From assembly GCF_022682495.2 (NCBI RefSeq), contig NC_071392.1:74298097-74362096 (forward strand): a stretch of 64,000 nucleotides of DNA, given 5' to 3'. The stretch's first letter is position 1, and each line of letters starts with the position of its first letter. Source of the stretch: Desmodus rotundus (lineage: Eukaryota; Chordata; Mammalia; Chiroptera; Phyllostomidae). The notes under the pieces are model-generated. The model searched no databases, was not told the origin of the DNA, and saw nothing but the letters and a program-made list of their open reading frames with translations. Positions 11,318-23,655 of the stretch are shown here, in pieces. Position numbers and translations under genes: made by a program.

Positions 11318-13708
11318 TTTTCTTTTTTTAAATTGTATTTTGTTGATTATGCTATTACAATGTCTCCATTTTTTTCTCTTTGCCCTCCTCCAGCCAGAAC
11401 CCCCTACTCCCTCAGGCAGTCCCCACACCTTTGTCCATGTTCACGTCCATGTGTCACGCATATGTGTTCTTTGGCTACTTTTTTCCTATGCTGTACTTTA
11501 TCATATCTGCGTCACTCTTCTGTGACTACCAATTTGTGCTTCCAAATCCCTTCATCTTTTTTGCCCATCCCTTCCCTCCCCCCTCCCATCTGGCAACTGT
11601 CATAATATTCTCTATTATGATTCTGTTTCTTTTCAGCTTGTTTATTTTTTTTTTTAGATATTCAATTGTTGATAGATATGTATTTGTTGCCATTTTGTTG
11701 TTCATATTTTTGATCTTCCTAAAGAAGATCCTTTAACATTTCCTACAATTCTGGTTTGGTGGTGAGGTACTCCTTTAACTTGTTCTTCTCTGGGAAGCTC
11801 TTTATCTGTACTTAGGTTCCAAATGATAGCTTTTCAGGGTAGAGTAATCTTGGCTGTAGGTCCTTGTTTTTCCATCAGTTTGGATATTTCTTGCCAGTCC
11901 CTTCTAGCCTGCAAAGTTTCTTTTGAGAAATCAGCTGACAGTCTTATGGGAGCTCCCTTGTAGGTAACTGCTTTTCTCTTGCTGCTTTTATTTGTCTTTA
12001 ACCTCTTGCATTTTAGTTTTGATGTGTCTTGGTGTGGTTCTATTTTCATCTTGTTCAGGACTCTGCACCTCCTGGACTTGCATGCCTATTTTCTTCACCA
12101 AGTTAGGGAAGTTTCCTGATACTAGTTTTTGAAATAAACTTCCAGTTTCTTGCTCTCTCTTCTCCTGCACCCCCATGATGTGAATGTTGGTACACTTGAA
12201 GTTGTCCCAGAAGCTCCTTTTACCCCATCATTGTTTTGTATTTTTTTTCTTCTTGCTATTATGATTGGGTGTTTTTTGCTTTCTTATATTCCAAATTGCT
12301 GATTTGATTCTTGGCTTCATTTACTTTACTGTTGGTTCCTTGTAAATTGTTCTTTATTTTAATTAGTGTGTCCTTCATTTCTGACTGGTTCTTTTTTTAT
12401 GGTTTCCATTCCCTTTTTTATGTTGTTGAAGTTCTCACTAAGTTCACTGAGCATCCTTATAAACAGTACTTGGATCTCTGCATCTAATAGCTTGCTTGTC
12501 TCCATTTTGTTTAGTTCTTTTTTCTGGAGTTTTGTCTTGTTCTTTCATTTGGGCCATGTTTCTTTGTCTCCTCATTTTGGCAGCCTCCCCGTGTTTGTTT
12601 CTATGTATTAGGCAGAGCTGCTGTGACTCTGTGTCTTGGCAGAGTTCCCTAATGTAACAGGTGTGGATCCAGTGGCACAGCCTCCCCTATCACCCAGACT
12701 CGGTACTTGAGCGCTCACTGTGTGGTCTATGTACACCCTCCTCTTGTAGTTGAGCCCTGATTGCCATTGGCACATCCAGGGTCAGCCACTGCTTGTGTTT
12801 TGTCTGGCGTCACACAGATCAATCTGCAGATAGCTGCTACTTGTGCTGGGCTTGGAGGTGCCCTGGTGAGGCTAAGCTGTGAACCAAGGCTGGTTGCTGC
12901 TAGTGCCCGGCCTGCACTTGCTTAGCGAGAGGCACAGGGCTCACTCAAGCCAGATGCCACTTGTTTGAGAGAATTTAGGAAAATCTGAAGCAAGGTCCAA
13001 GGCAAGCCATTTGAAACAGCTTGGGTGGGCCTGAAAGCTGGGTTGGGCAGGACCTCGGGGAATCACCAGGGCAGGGTAAATACCAGGTCAGTGGAGTCTT
13101 AGATGGGGTGCCCACCTGCTGGCTCTATAACTGTGTGTGGGGAGGGCTCAGAAAAGGAACAGTGGCCTGTGCCAGCACTTTTGTCTGTGGGAAAGTTGCC
13201 TCCAGCTCTTGCCCTGATGCTGGACTATTCAGTTCCTTCCCATATGTCTCTGATGCCTTTCAGTCTGCTACCCCTGCACTGGAGCTCAGAGGAAGCAAGT
13301 CTGAGTAAGTCTGTGTGTGGGTGCTTTAAGAGGAACTGCCAGGGAGTCCAGCAGTTTCTGTCTTTCACAGCCTCAATTCCCACTGGTTTTTGCAGCCAGA
13401 AGTTAGGGTGACTTCTCTTACTGGCAGTGGAACCCTAGGCTGGGGCCTGATTTTGGGCTGGGACCCTTCACTCCTTAGATATCCATCCTGATTTTTATCT
13501 GAGTGTGGGACCAGCCTGTTCTGCATCTCCACCCCTCCTTCCAGGCAAGATGTAGTTTCTTCTTTAATTCTGTAGTTATATGACTTGCATTCAGCCCAGT
13601 TTCTGATGATTCTGATGACGGTTGTTCTGTAGTTTAGTTGTAATTTTGATGTGGTTATGTGAGGAGGTGAGCTGTGTTTACCTATGGCACCATCTTGACT
13701 GGAAGTCC
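11318..13708 (-). mobile_element. HAL1-like (ORF2-less L1) element, copy 1
   Basis: Read on the minus strand this runs from a 5' end (CCAGTCAAGATGGTGCCATAGG-like) through a 5' untranslated region of about 1.1 kb, an ORF1 remnant, a 3' untranslated region of about 0.4 kb and an A-rich end. ORF2 is absent: the ORF1 end and 3' region adjoin directly, as in the copies at 42-44.5 and 59.4-61.2 kb. Possible degraded target-site duplications are TAACATTTTTC (11307-11317) and TAACTTTTTC (13709-13718). It sits inside the MER2-like element and is antisense to SND1. Half-L1 (HAL1) elements are a known class of ORF1-only L1 derivatives; the subfamily is not verified. Confidence 0.85.
11733..12575 (-). 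pseudogene. L1 ORF1p remnant in HAL1-like copy 1
   Basis: The start is judged from ATG at 12575 (MRRQRN-MAQMKEQ-like N-terminus, as expected for a bat L1 ORF1). Pieces of the C-terminal region follow in different frames: 'YKGAPIRLSADFSKETLQ' near 11900-11960 and 'GNFPNLVKKIGMQVQEVQ' near 12060-12110. These match the RRM-to-C-terminal-domain part of ORF1p, the trimeric RNA-binding chaperone of L1 particles. Several frameshifts and stops disrupt it, so no functional protein is expected. Confidence 0.82.
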
Positions 13709-13978
13709 TAACTTTTTCGTTCATCTGTAAAGTCAAGAAAATCATTCCACCTCAAATATAGTCAGGCAAATTATTTTGCTGGTGGTGTTTGTCTTCCTCA
13801 CAGTGTGGACCAACTAAGTCCCTGGGCGCCACTGGCAAGGACATCGGTCTCGCTTGCAGGCTCTGCCTGGCTCCTGCTCACTCTGCCTCAATACATTTTT
13901 CTTCTCCAGAATATTTTTGATTTGCAGTTGGTTGAATCCATGGATGTGGAACCCATGGATACAGAGGGCAGACTGTAT

Positions 13979-15949
13979 AGTTGGTTTCATCCAGTTGTTT
14001 GCTACAAAGAAACAGGTGCTAAATCTTGGAGAAAGGCTATGGGATTTCTGAGCTACTGCCTTAAAAGAGATAACACATTGTGCAATCTCAGGACTTCCTA
14101 GAGAGCAAGTGGCTTTGATGTGAGCCTGGAAAACTAGTGCTCTATTGCCCAGGGCTGCTGTGGGCTTTGTGTTACACTTGCAGTGTTAATGACAATGGAA
14201 ATGCGCCCCTTGGCATCAGATGAAGGTGCTGACTTACTCCCCCATGAATCCCGCTCATGCAGTGCTATTGTAGTGGGCAGAGAGATCTGAGCTGAAATTT
14301 ACCTTCAAATCAGGCACATAAATTACCCAACCCCTAGGTGTTAAGTGCAGAAAGTTTGCTTTCAGTTGCAGGGCCTTTTCCCTCAAACCCCCTTCCTTAG
14401 CTTCTCCTTCTCCCCCCGCCCCACACCCAACCTCCTCCCCCCCAACCTACACCTCTTCAGCTTGGGCCTCTGGTACGTATGGACACCCAAAGGTGGAGAC
14501 TTTCATCTCCTAGCCTGTGCTTTTTACCTTGTATTCATTTCCATCACTTGTCTTTTCATCCTCCACCTGTGAACTTATTTGCCACATAAATGTTTTTTCA
14601 CAATAGGGCCTCTCAATAATCAGACCTGGGCATTAAAAGGATCAATTTTGTTAAAGCTTCAATCTGTTCTTCTCCCAGTGCAGCCTTGTGGGGGTTGGGG
14701 GTGGGGAGGGGGGGGCACTGGTTAGGGAAGGGGTGGTTCCTAGGCCTGACCCCACAGGGTCTTTTATGTAGGCAGTTGATGGTAGACAGAGCAGCAGGTA
14801 GGCATATTATGAGTGTTGCCCTGGGGTTCTTAAGGCCTTTTTGTCAGAAGCAGGGCAGTTTCAGGTGCTAATAACTCCATTCGTTGCACAGGGCCCCAGG
14901 GTCCTTTGCCATTTAGACACGATTAAAAGCGGTTCCCAACCTATTCCCTCCAGTTTAGATTTCTGAAAGCAAGATGACTGGTCCCTCTGGACCCTAAAGC
15001 AAATGATGCTGCCACTTAGAGATGCACAGCAACAGAAAGCTGTGGAGCTGCAGTCCCTAAGTGAAGCGGGTGAACCAATAAACCCACTGACTGTGATCTC
15101 GCACTTGTGACGGGAGCATAAGGCAAATAGCAAATTAGAGAGGGACTCCAGCTTGGTATTAAGGACCTTGGAGAAAAGCAAAAGCTCTTTGAAATGGATA
15201 TAGCACTTCACCGGTTTCCAGTGGGGAGATTTGGGGAATGCAGCAGTGTGATCAAAAGTCGGAGAATATGCTAGAGCGCTGGCCGAGGCGTTCTGTAGGG
15301 TTCAGGTTTGTTTGATCTGGCCATTTTTTGAGAAGAACACTTGAAACCTTCTTTGTTAGAGAAGTGAAAAAAATTATTAGGAGACTGTCTTAGCTCATCT
15401 TTTGAAGATTCCATCATTTGTGAAAAGATTCATATCTAGGTACAGCCCGCTCCTCCGCTGGGGGGATCACGGGTGGCAGGCCCGAATCAGCGTGGTGAGG
15501 TAAAGCCATTGGTGTTTGGGCAGACGGCAGAGTTCCTAAAATGTACATTCCTCTGATCATTTATAGGCGGATTTGGACCTGGAGAAGACAGCAAGAACCT
15601 ATTCTATTTCCTTTTGACTTGCTTTCTTCTCCCAATTACAAGTTATATTTTCTTTTGTTTCCTTTCTTTAATGCATCCCCTCTCCATGATCTTACCTGTT
15701 CCCTTCAAGTAATTTTTGTGGGGTTTTAGCATCATCTAGTGGGTCTTGGGCGTTAATCCTTCCCTGAACCATGTGCATTTACCTCTGCAATCCATCTCCG
15801 TCTCTCTCTTCTTTCTTCATTTAATCATCACCATTACACAGTTCTGTATTTTCTATTTATCTAAGTCGTGCTGGTGCTGGTATGTTCATATTTCTTGCCT
15901 CTTTTCAGTCCCATGAGCCGCAGTAATTCTCTGTTTCCAGCGTTGACAG
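13979..15949. other. Downstream SND1 intron, unique, with G-rich and C-rich tracts
   Basis: No repeat family or exon is recognised. It contains a C-rich stretch (14405-14455) and a G-rich run (14690-14715, listed separately). The block at about 14990-15240 has balanced composition and no repeat character. Confidence 0.5.
14690..14715 (+). other. G-quadruplex-forming motif
   Basis: Four long G runs with 1-2 nt spacers lie on the coding strand of SND1: GGGGG-TT-GGGGG-T-GGGG-A-GGGGGGGG. This exceeds the usual G3+N1-7 criterion. In a transcribed intron it could form in the RNA or the non-template DNA strand. Function is not shown. Confidence 0.8.
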
Positions 15950-16222
15950 CACCATCATATTTACTGTCCTGTGACCATTTAACATAGTTCTTTGCTCAGG
16001 TAACCCTCTTTCTTGTGCTGGTTCTTGAAGGCACATTTAGGCTGGAGACTTCCAAACACATACATCCTACCTCTGTATCATCCTGTACCATTAATTTATG
16101 CATTCCACTGTGAAGCCTAAACCCTGAGGGCTGGGATGGCATGGCTGTTTCAGCTTCACACTCCCTCTATTTTTAAACCTTGCAGAGTGCTGTAATACAG
16201 TAGGCATTTAATAAATGTTTAA
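15950..16222 (+). repeat. L2 LINE 3' end
   Basis: The end 'gtgctgtaatacagtaggcatttaataaatgttt' corresponds to the L2 terminal 'agcacatagtaggcgctcaataaatgtt', and 'ccctgagggctgggatggcatg' to the usual 'ccttgagggcagggactgtg'. The 3' 130 bp is the reliable part; the 5' limit is a guess. It is an old mammalian-wide insertion. Confidence 0.65.
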
Positions 16223-17145
16223 ATCAAAATATTTGCTGAGACTTAAGTCTTAAATCATGTCTTGCTTTTGAGAGGCATTTTTACCACCTCCCAGCCCTTG
16301 CTAATCTCCTTGACTGCTTCTGATTGCCGTTCCAGCTTGACCAGTGTACTGGTGTCAAGAGGAGGGGGTTTTGCACTCCTGTTTTCCTGTTTCCTAATTG
16401 GATTACTTGTTCTGATGGCCAGGTCGCACAGGGCTTAGTTTTCTGTGGACACTTTCTGTTCCCCACTCCTTATGTGTCTGGTTGCAGGCATTGGGTTGAC
16501 TAGCCCTCCCTTCCATTAGGCACAGTGCAGATTTGGTTTGGTCTACCAGAGGGGTTAATTTTAAGATTTTTAAGTGCTTTTGCAGATTGGTTCCCAATTG
16601 ACATTCCTTTAACACCTCTCTTCTTATTCAGGCTTTCCCAAATAGTCTTCTTTCATAGCAGTTCAGGTATCTTGATTCATTGAAGTTTTTAGGTGCAACT
16701 TTTCCCTGTGGGCTATATATGGTTTTTTTTTTTACTGTGGGCGACCTTGTTGGTTGTCAGATTATTTCTTTGCTTGGGACTAATTTGAAAATCAATTAGA
16801 ACGCTTTCGCTTCATCTTTCTCTTTATTTATGAGATGCTGATTGCAGAGCTACCTACACTGTGTTTAGATAGATTACCTCCCCCGCCCCCCCCTGGCATT
16901 TATATTCAGGGGAAATTTAGTGCAGTCATCTAGTGCCAGGGCTACAGGTTGCATTCCTTTGTGGGCTAATTAGCTTTGTTCTGGGAAAATTTTGTTCAGT
17001 TTAAAATCCAAACATTTAAGTTCCTCATGTCTCATAGCAAACACTGTGGATCTGGGAAATTATTTTTATTAGTAAGGTGTTTATAATTTTAGGAACTAAA
17101 TCTCTTAATTTTTTTTTAATGACATGTCTCTTTTGGACAGTATTT
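16223..17145. other. Downstream SND1 intron, unique
   Basis: Nothing recognised beyond a T11 run near 16722 and a C-rich run near 16878-16893. Confidence 0.5.
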
Positions 17146-17365
17146 AAAGATTTTATTCATTTATTTTTAGAGAGAGGGGAAGGGAAGGAGAAAGAGAGGG
17201 AGAGAAACATCCCTGTGTGAGAGATACACCAATTAGCAGCCTCTCGCAGGCCCCCAACTGGGGACCTGGCCTACAACCCAGGCATGTGCCCTGACTGGGA
17301 ATTGAACTGGTGACCTTTCGGTTCGCAGGCCTGCACTCCACCCACACAACCATACCAGCAGGGCT
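17146..17365 (-). repeat. VES-type SINE
   Basis: On the + strand the reversed tail is 'aaagattttattcatttatttttagagagagg', then a purine-rich stretch, 'ccaactggggacctgg', 'caggcatgtgccctgactggga', a reversed B-box area 'gggaattgaactggtgacc', and the head end 'accagcagggct'. Full-length by layout, moderately diverged. No clear target-site duplication was seen. Confidence 0.9.
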
Positions 17366-20237
17366 AAGTCTAATCTTGACAAGTAACTACGTGTTGTGGT
17401 CACAAGGTAGACTTCAGACTGGATGATAGATTAGGGATGAAGCAGCATCAGTTCATGTCACTGTTTTGGAAAAAGCTTCTCAGACTAGAAGGGGAAGCTG
17501 AAGGACACAGATGCTTGCTGTTTTTCCTAGTGAATGACAGGCCTGTTGCTTAGGCATATTGTAGATGTCACTCCATTTCAACCCTCCTTTGAAAATCTAT
17601 GGCCAGTTTATGGGTTGTTTGCATTTCCTGGGCCTTAATCTCACCATCTACTATGCTACCAGTGTGGTTTTCAATGCAGATGCCTTTGCCTGGTTCAGGG
17701 TTGTGTCTGTTGGTGGTCACGTGGCATATTGCTGTTTCCCAGGATGATCTCTTCAGTTCATCTATGAAGGTTTTCCGGGGACTTAGTGTTCCTCACCTTT
17801 CCATCTCTCTGCTAGAGGCCAGGTGGTGTAGACTCTTTTGTCCCTGTTTCACTACATTGGGTCCTTCTCCAGGGCCTCCTTTATGTGAATATCTGCATCT
17901 TTGTATTCAGACAGTGGTCCCCAGAATTTGGTTGTTTCTCCTGTCCCGCTGATTTTGGACAACCTGCATAATGGATGCCTGTAGCTTCTAGTTTCGCCTT
18001 TAACATGTGCTTCCTCCGCCCCATTTAGTTTGATTTTCTGGGTAAACTAGATTTCTCATTTCTTCATATCTGTTGCTAGCTCGCTCCCCAGCACCTAATT
18101 GAAACTCACATGTTCTTAGTATAATGTCTCATTTTATTCTCACTAGTGGGCTTTTACTCTTTCGTCATTTGGGGGTAGGGGCTGGGCAGACTCTTCACTT
18201 TCTGAGTCTGTCACTCTGCCACTCCTAGGATAGTTTCCTTATTACTAGGGAGGCTGGTGGGGAAGATTGGACTTTTCAATGTGCTGTCGTCTTTCGTAAG
18301 GTGGTCTGGAAGGAGGAGAAAGCCACATTCTTATTTATATGGAGCTGCCTTTGGTATCTGCTTATACACCTGGGGCTTGTTTTGGAAACACTGCCAAGCA
18401 GGGGCTTGTTTTGTAGGTGGATCTCTGCAGAGGGGCTGCCAACTTGCTGCGTGCCCTGGGCACCCTTTCCAGCCTGCTTACTCCCTCCGGTCCTGGCTGG
18501 AGGCTGGTCCCCATGGAGGGGAATGCACCCTGTACTGTCCGCCCTGTTGTTAGTGGACCCTGTTTCCTCTTTGTGACTTAGTGCAGCTGCTGTGAGCAAG
18601 TGCCCTGTGTTTTGCATGGGGGAGTTGGAAGACAGCTCCATTTGTTGGTTTTGGCCATTGGGACAGCCAGGATCATTAGGCCAGTTTGTACTTTGAGAGG
18701 AGGGAGACTTAACATCACTCAAAGCACCATATTTTCTTTGTGTCTCATTTCTTATAAAGGGGAAAGAAGTTAGTCCAGTCACTTGCTGTTCCTTTTGGTG
18801 TGTATTAAAGTAACAGCTCATCATTTTCCTCAGGAAAACATCGAGGGCTCCGCCCTGCCCCTTGAACCAGGGTCTGTCTCATCTTCACAGATTGCTCTCT
18901 GGTGCCCGCCTCCTTGCTTTTAAAGCTTTTTGGCTTCAACACTCCTTCCCTCACCCCTCCCAATCCTCTTCTGTCAGAGAAGTGAATGGTTTTTCCAGTT
19001 TAGACGTTTCTGTTTGCATACCATACTATAGTTATTCTGGAGGTGCTTGGACTCAGTAATATCAGAGTTCAGGGAAATGTATGCTTCTCATTTAAGAAGC
19101 TGTTAGGCCACTTCAGTTTGTAGCAGCAACTGGGCCCGTTGGTATTATTAGAAATGCATAAAATAAGCAGATAGAGAATAGTCATTGGGGCTCTGTTAGA
19201 TATGTCTCCATCCTAAAAGATGCAGATTAGTCCCAGGGTACCTGAGATAGTTGATGGAACCTGACAAACTGAAAATTCAGTGTAATAAAATTGTACAGCC
19301 TTTCATCTCTCACCCATATCACCCAGCAAGAAATGAATTCCAAGGGCGGAAGCTGTTAGTATTTAATATCTCTGGCCTGTCTGTCTGTCTAGGACTATAA
19401 TTGAATGTGCTCAAGTGGGAACGTGCACTCTCCTTGCTCCCGTGCCCACCCCAGATCTGGTGGCTTTGACACTTGTGTCCTGATTCTGCTTCCTTTTCCC
19501 CAAGCTCATTATCTTCCCCACCTTAGGGTTCTCAGAAGTTTTAACACAAGCTAGTCCCTATTCCTTTGTTTGCTTGTGTGTGTCGACTTAGCAATATTTC
19601 TGGAAGCAGCTGAGTGGTAAGAGTATAGATTTCTACTCCTGTTACTTTAGTAATAATCTGGATTTCTTTTGCTTACCTTCCCCATGCCCACTGTGGTTCC
19701 TCCTATTCCCCCTAATTCCCTCCCTCCTGGGGCACAGAGGAGGGGTTTGTAAATATCATTTAAATGATGAGCTCACTCCTGTCCCACACAATTTGATCAT
19801 TCTCTGACTTGTTACCAAAGACCTTGCAAAGACACTTGTGGCTCTCCTCTGTATCCCCTTCATCTTGAGTGTTGCTCTTCAATTCTCTGTGCTATGTTAT
19901 GGGTGCTACATGAGTCTGCAAATGAATGTTCAGCATTGTTGAAGTTCATTATTGCCCTTCAGCTGTCTTGCTCTGGGTTCAGTCGGAAGGAGTGGCACCT
20001 TTCACATGAAATCACTACTTACAACTGACAGCAACCAAACTTGATTACTCTAGTTTTCTTGGATATTCACATTTAAACTGCTTATTAAGTACAATTTTAT
20101 GTTCTAGAGAACTACACTTGCATAATTTAAGCCAGGTCAGTATAATTCTACTCCCAGAATTTACATAAATTGATATCTTACTTGGTCAGATCTATAAAAC
20201 TACAGCTGATAGAAGTTGATTTGAAGAAGGTAGCTCT
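17366..20237. other. Downstream SND1 intron, unique
   Basis: No repeat, exon or RNA gene recognised. The minus-strand open frame 18276-18824 (182 codons) has no known domain, and its length is within what chance gives for 64 kb searched on both strands. Confidence 0.5.
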
Positions 20238-20254
20238 CTGATCTCAATCAAGTC

Positions 20255-20486
20255 TTATTTTTATAAATTTTACTTTTATTTTTGATTTTGGAGAGAGGGC
20301 AAGGGAGGGAGAGGGCAAGGGAGGGAGAAGGAAAGGGAGAGAAACACTGATTGGCTGCCTTCTATATGCACACCTGCTGGGGACTGAACCTGCAACCCAG
20401 GCATGTGACCTGACAGGGAATCAGACCAGTGACCTTTTGGTTATTAGCAGGACGATGCCCAACCAACTGAGCCACACTGGCCGGGA
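20255..20486 (-). repeat. tRNA-derived SINE with target-site duplication
   Basis: The minus-strand head has TGGCTCAGTTGG-type A box sequence (reverse of 20467-20479). The tail at 20257-20285 is T-rich on the + strand. Flanks repeat imperfectly: CTGATCTCAATCAAGTC at 20238-20254 and CTGATCTCAGTAGAGTC at 20487-20503. The purine-rich section holds a short internal duplication (gagggcaagggagggaga units, about 20294-20330). Confidence 0.92.
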
Positions 20487-20503
20487 CTGATCTCAGTAGA
20501 GTC

Positions 20504-23500
20504 TTTGTCTTTAATCAAGTACTTGAGCCTGTGCAGTGTGCTTGGGGGATTGGGGGGGTGGGGCAGGGTTTTCCTTCTTCTACCTTGTTTATGTTAAAGA
20601 AAAAGTTATTCCTCACATTTGCTGAAGTAGAGTAAGATAGACCTGATTCTTTTTAATCAAGGAGCAGGGTGGAGATTGGGGATGGGAGAGGATGAAGAAC
20701 CCAGTAAGTTATTGAGGATAATGAGATATTGAGGGTGAGGGATTCTGGCTAAACTGACTTAGCAGGATTCTTGCTCAGACTGGGTAATGCAGAGATGAAC
20801 ATGGTACCCACATGTTCAAGACCACTAAGTCAAGACCTAGTTGAAAAGAGTGCAGAGCAGCCTGAGTGGAATTCGGTCAAGGAGAGAATGTTTGCCATTT
20901 GTGACGTTAGGTTTTAACCTTGGTGTCTGTCATTAGTTGTAGAAGGTTTCAAAACTCCAGTTCTTCCCAGACTGCAAGATTCACTTCTGTGGTGCTTGTG
21001 GGACCATTGTCACTTCAAGATATTTTTCCCAGTTTCTTTCATTCCCTCCTTCATGGCCATCTTTTCCATCTCTTGCCCCTCTTTCTAGCACGGTCTTCAT
21101 TATTACTGTGGTGGTGGTCAGGATGAGTAAGAGGAAGTGGACAGTAAGATTAATGTATTTTCTTTTTTCTCCCTTTACCTTAATTCCACATTGACCCTGA
21201 CTGTGTCTTTTCTGCCCAGTTGTAACCTACTGCCATGGCCAACTCAGAGTTCTAAAGCCCCTCATGGTGGTAGAGGCAACAGCTTCACACACCAGGAAAC
21301 TTGAGGACATAAAATCGAGGGAAGCAGTTTTTGACTTTCCTGTCCTCATCCTTGTGTATCTTAACAGCACTGTGGAGACGCTGAAGCGACTTGGAGTTCA
21401 GAAGCTTGGAGTTGAGAGTAGGGACTCATTGGTATTTCTGGATGCTATTTGACCTTGGTACATCTCCCTTCTGCTTCTGTCCCCTTCCCTGCTAGGAAAA
21501 TGCTGTTCACGTGTACTGCTCTGTGGTGGTCCATGATGGAAATTTCCATGAGGACAAATCATTTGATTGTTAACAGTTAGATTCACTGTGAATATGGCTT
21601 CCAACATTATTGCTTCTCATTTGCTCCAGCCTTCTGCTTTGCACAGGATTGCTCTGAGGGCAAAGATTGAGTGGATTTCTGATGATGCTGTATCTTTTCC
21701 TTCAACAGTGGACTTGCAGTGTATATAGGGGTCTGCCACTGCCCTTCTCTTTGTAGTTTCCCCTACTCCTTCCTTGCGCTAAGCCCTAGCTCAGGTGGAC
21801 AGGTATGTGCCCTGTTGGCTTTCACGGTGAATATGAGGTGAGAGCTTTTCCCCCTCGAGAGAGATGATAGGCCAGGTTTTCTTACAGTGCAGTTTAAAAA
21901 AGTGACTTGCGGTAGAATCTCTGGCTGGAGACTGAACTGTTCGTTTTTCACAATTACAAGGTGTTTGTTTTGTGCCCTGCAGCTTGAGAACTACTGTTTA
22001 GATCGTTGCTCCTAGCAGTGGACAAGCGGGGCTGTACTAAGGGCTGTCTGTCCCAGATTTTGGGCATGGACAACACCACTTTTCTTTCTTGAGCCAGACT
22101 TAGACACAGTAATATCATCGCTGCTGCCTGTGTGACCTTTGCTTCAGAACCAGCTGCTAACCAGACATATCCTTTCTTAGCTTAGAACACCTCCTGAGGA
22201 TTCCATGAAAGGAGATGTGAGAGTTCTGCCTGAAAAAATTTGTCTTCTTCAGAGAACAGGGTCTCTAGGGGAACCGCGGGATGTCTTAGGGTTTACAAAA
22301 TTACTGTCTGAGCCAGTGTTTAGTTTGGGTGGGGCCTGTGAACGGTTCCAGGGTGACTTTTGGTTTATAATAAAAAGTGAAAAGGTTTATGAAGTGGCGC
22401 CTTATTAGATCTGGGTTCACACCTCGTGTGCTGTCATGTTAACAGAACCTGGTAAGGCGGAGGAGAGGGTGCAGGATAAAGAATGTGCTTGCCTTCGGCA
22501 TGTGCGAGCCGTTCTCGAATGGTTGGGAGAAACTGGGAGCTTTATGGCACATACAGAGGAGCCAGGGCCTGATTGCAGTTCCGCATAGAGCACAGCAAAA
22601 AGCCTGAGGTGACTCCTGCATCGGGACAGGTGCACAGATGTGTGTAAGTTTAATGTTGGGAGACAACTCTTGTAAAGACTGATGATGAGGAAAGCTTGTC
22701 CTTTTTTTAAGGCCTAATAGAAGGTCTTCTGCTCAGTTCAGCTCTGAGCCTTATAGGCTAAGAAATGCTGTCTCTTAGACTGGGTAGCTAATTTATGCAA
22801 ATACACTCACAAAAATGGGACTTAAAAGTCTGTTTGTGGATTTACTAATTTTATGAGGTAAGTCCAGCCGTCAAACAGACCAGAATGTTCTGAGGGGAAG
22901 GGCATTCTCTTTTCGTGGAGGAAATTGACGTATTATTTACAGAATCCCAGTAAAGGAGGTTGCTGGATCCTGAGGGAGGCTGAGGTGGCCCTGGATGCCT
23001 GTGTGGCCCAGGCAGAGTGTGAGAGCTGGGCGTGTGTTTTCTCCACCCCACTCCTTGTTAGACAGGTGGGGAAATGGAGGCTTGGACAACTTGCTCAAGG
23101 CTCCTTCTCTGCTAAATGGAAAAACCAGGGTCATAACTGAGTTCTGTTTTACCTGCCTCCAAACGTGTCCCATGGACTGTCATGTTAGCCGAGCATGCTG
23201 TTGACTCTCTCCCTTAGGCAAGGGTGGGTGGACTTCTCCAAGCTTCCGTCTTTCAGAATTTCTTCCATCTACCAGAAGTCACAGCTGGTTGTCTTTGTTA
23301 TGGTAACACAAGCTTTCTTCTTCCAATGTAGTTTACAAATTAAAATATTTCCTGTGACCTTGGAGGCACCATAATTTATATCAAGAGGTATTTAGTTTAT
23401 ATTTCTAATGGTTGTTTAACATCAGAGAAGTAGGTGTAACTATCTCCTCAGTAGTCTTGTCTCCTGTATCAAGGTTTCCTGGCAATAACCTCACTGTTCA

Positions 23501-23579
23501 GATTCGAAACTGTTGTAAACTTTAGAACAATCAGGCCAGTCCTATGAATATGCTTCCCTATGAGTATTCTTCCCCCTCA
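20504..23579. other. Downstream SND1 intron, unique
   Basis: I recognise no repeat family, exon or RNA gene. A G-rich stretch at about 20547-20566 is too short to call. Confidence 0.5.
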
Positions 23580-23655
23580 TTCTTTTTAAATTTTTTGTTT
23601 AAGTGTAGTTGACATACAATAATATATTAATAAGTTCAGGTGTACAAAATTCTCC
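23580..23655 (-). repeat. L1 3' end fragment, antisense
   Basis: 'tgtttaagtgtagttgacatacaataatatattaataagttcaggtgtacaaa' is the reverse complement of a typical L1 3' terminus (ACACCTGAACT..., TTGTATGTCAACTACACTT plus A-rich tail). Only the last 75 bp or so is present, so this is a strongly 5'-truncated insertion. Confidence 0.65.

Larger units (their letters stand above)
11024..13975. mobile_element. MER2-like (Tigger/pogo-type) DNA transposon, interrupted
   Basis: The left part (about 11024-11310) has 'ggtatccccaggggattggtt', 'ctcaagtcccttatataaaatg' and 'tctgtacatgttcaatac'. The right part (about 13890-13975) has 'gaatatttttgatttgcagttggttgaatcc' and 'ggatacagagggcagactg', followed by TA. 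These are the two halves of the MER2 family as remembered, with TIR-like ends CAGT...GGTATCC and GGATACAGAGGGCAGACTG. The halves are separated by HAL1-like copy 1 (about 11318-13708) and about 180 bp of other sequence. MER2 elements carry no transposase. Confidence 0.8.

Noticed and set aside
18276..18824. 182-codon open frame on the minus strand
   Set aside because: No domain, signal or family motif. With about 6000 stop-bounded frames on two strands of 64 kb and a chance of roughly 1.6 in 10000 for 182 stop-free codons, about one such frame is expected by chance.
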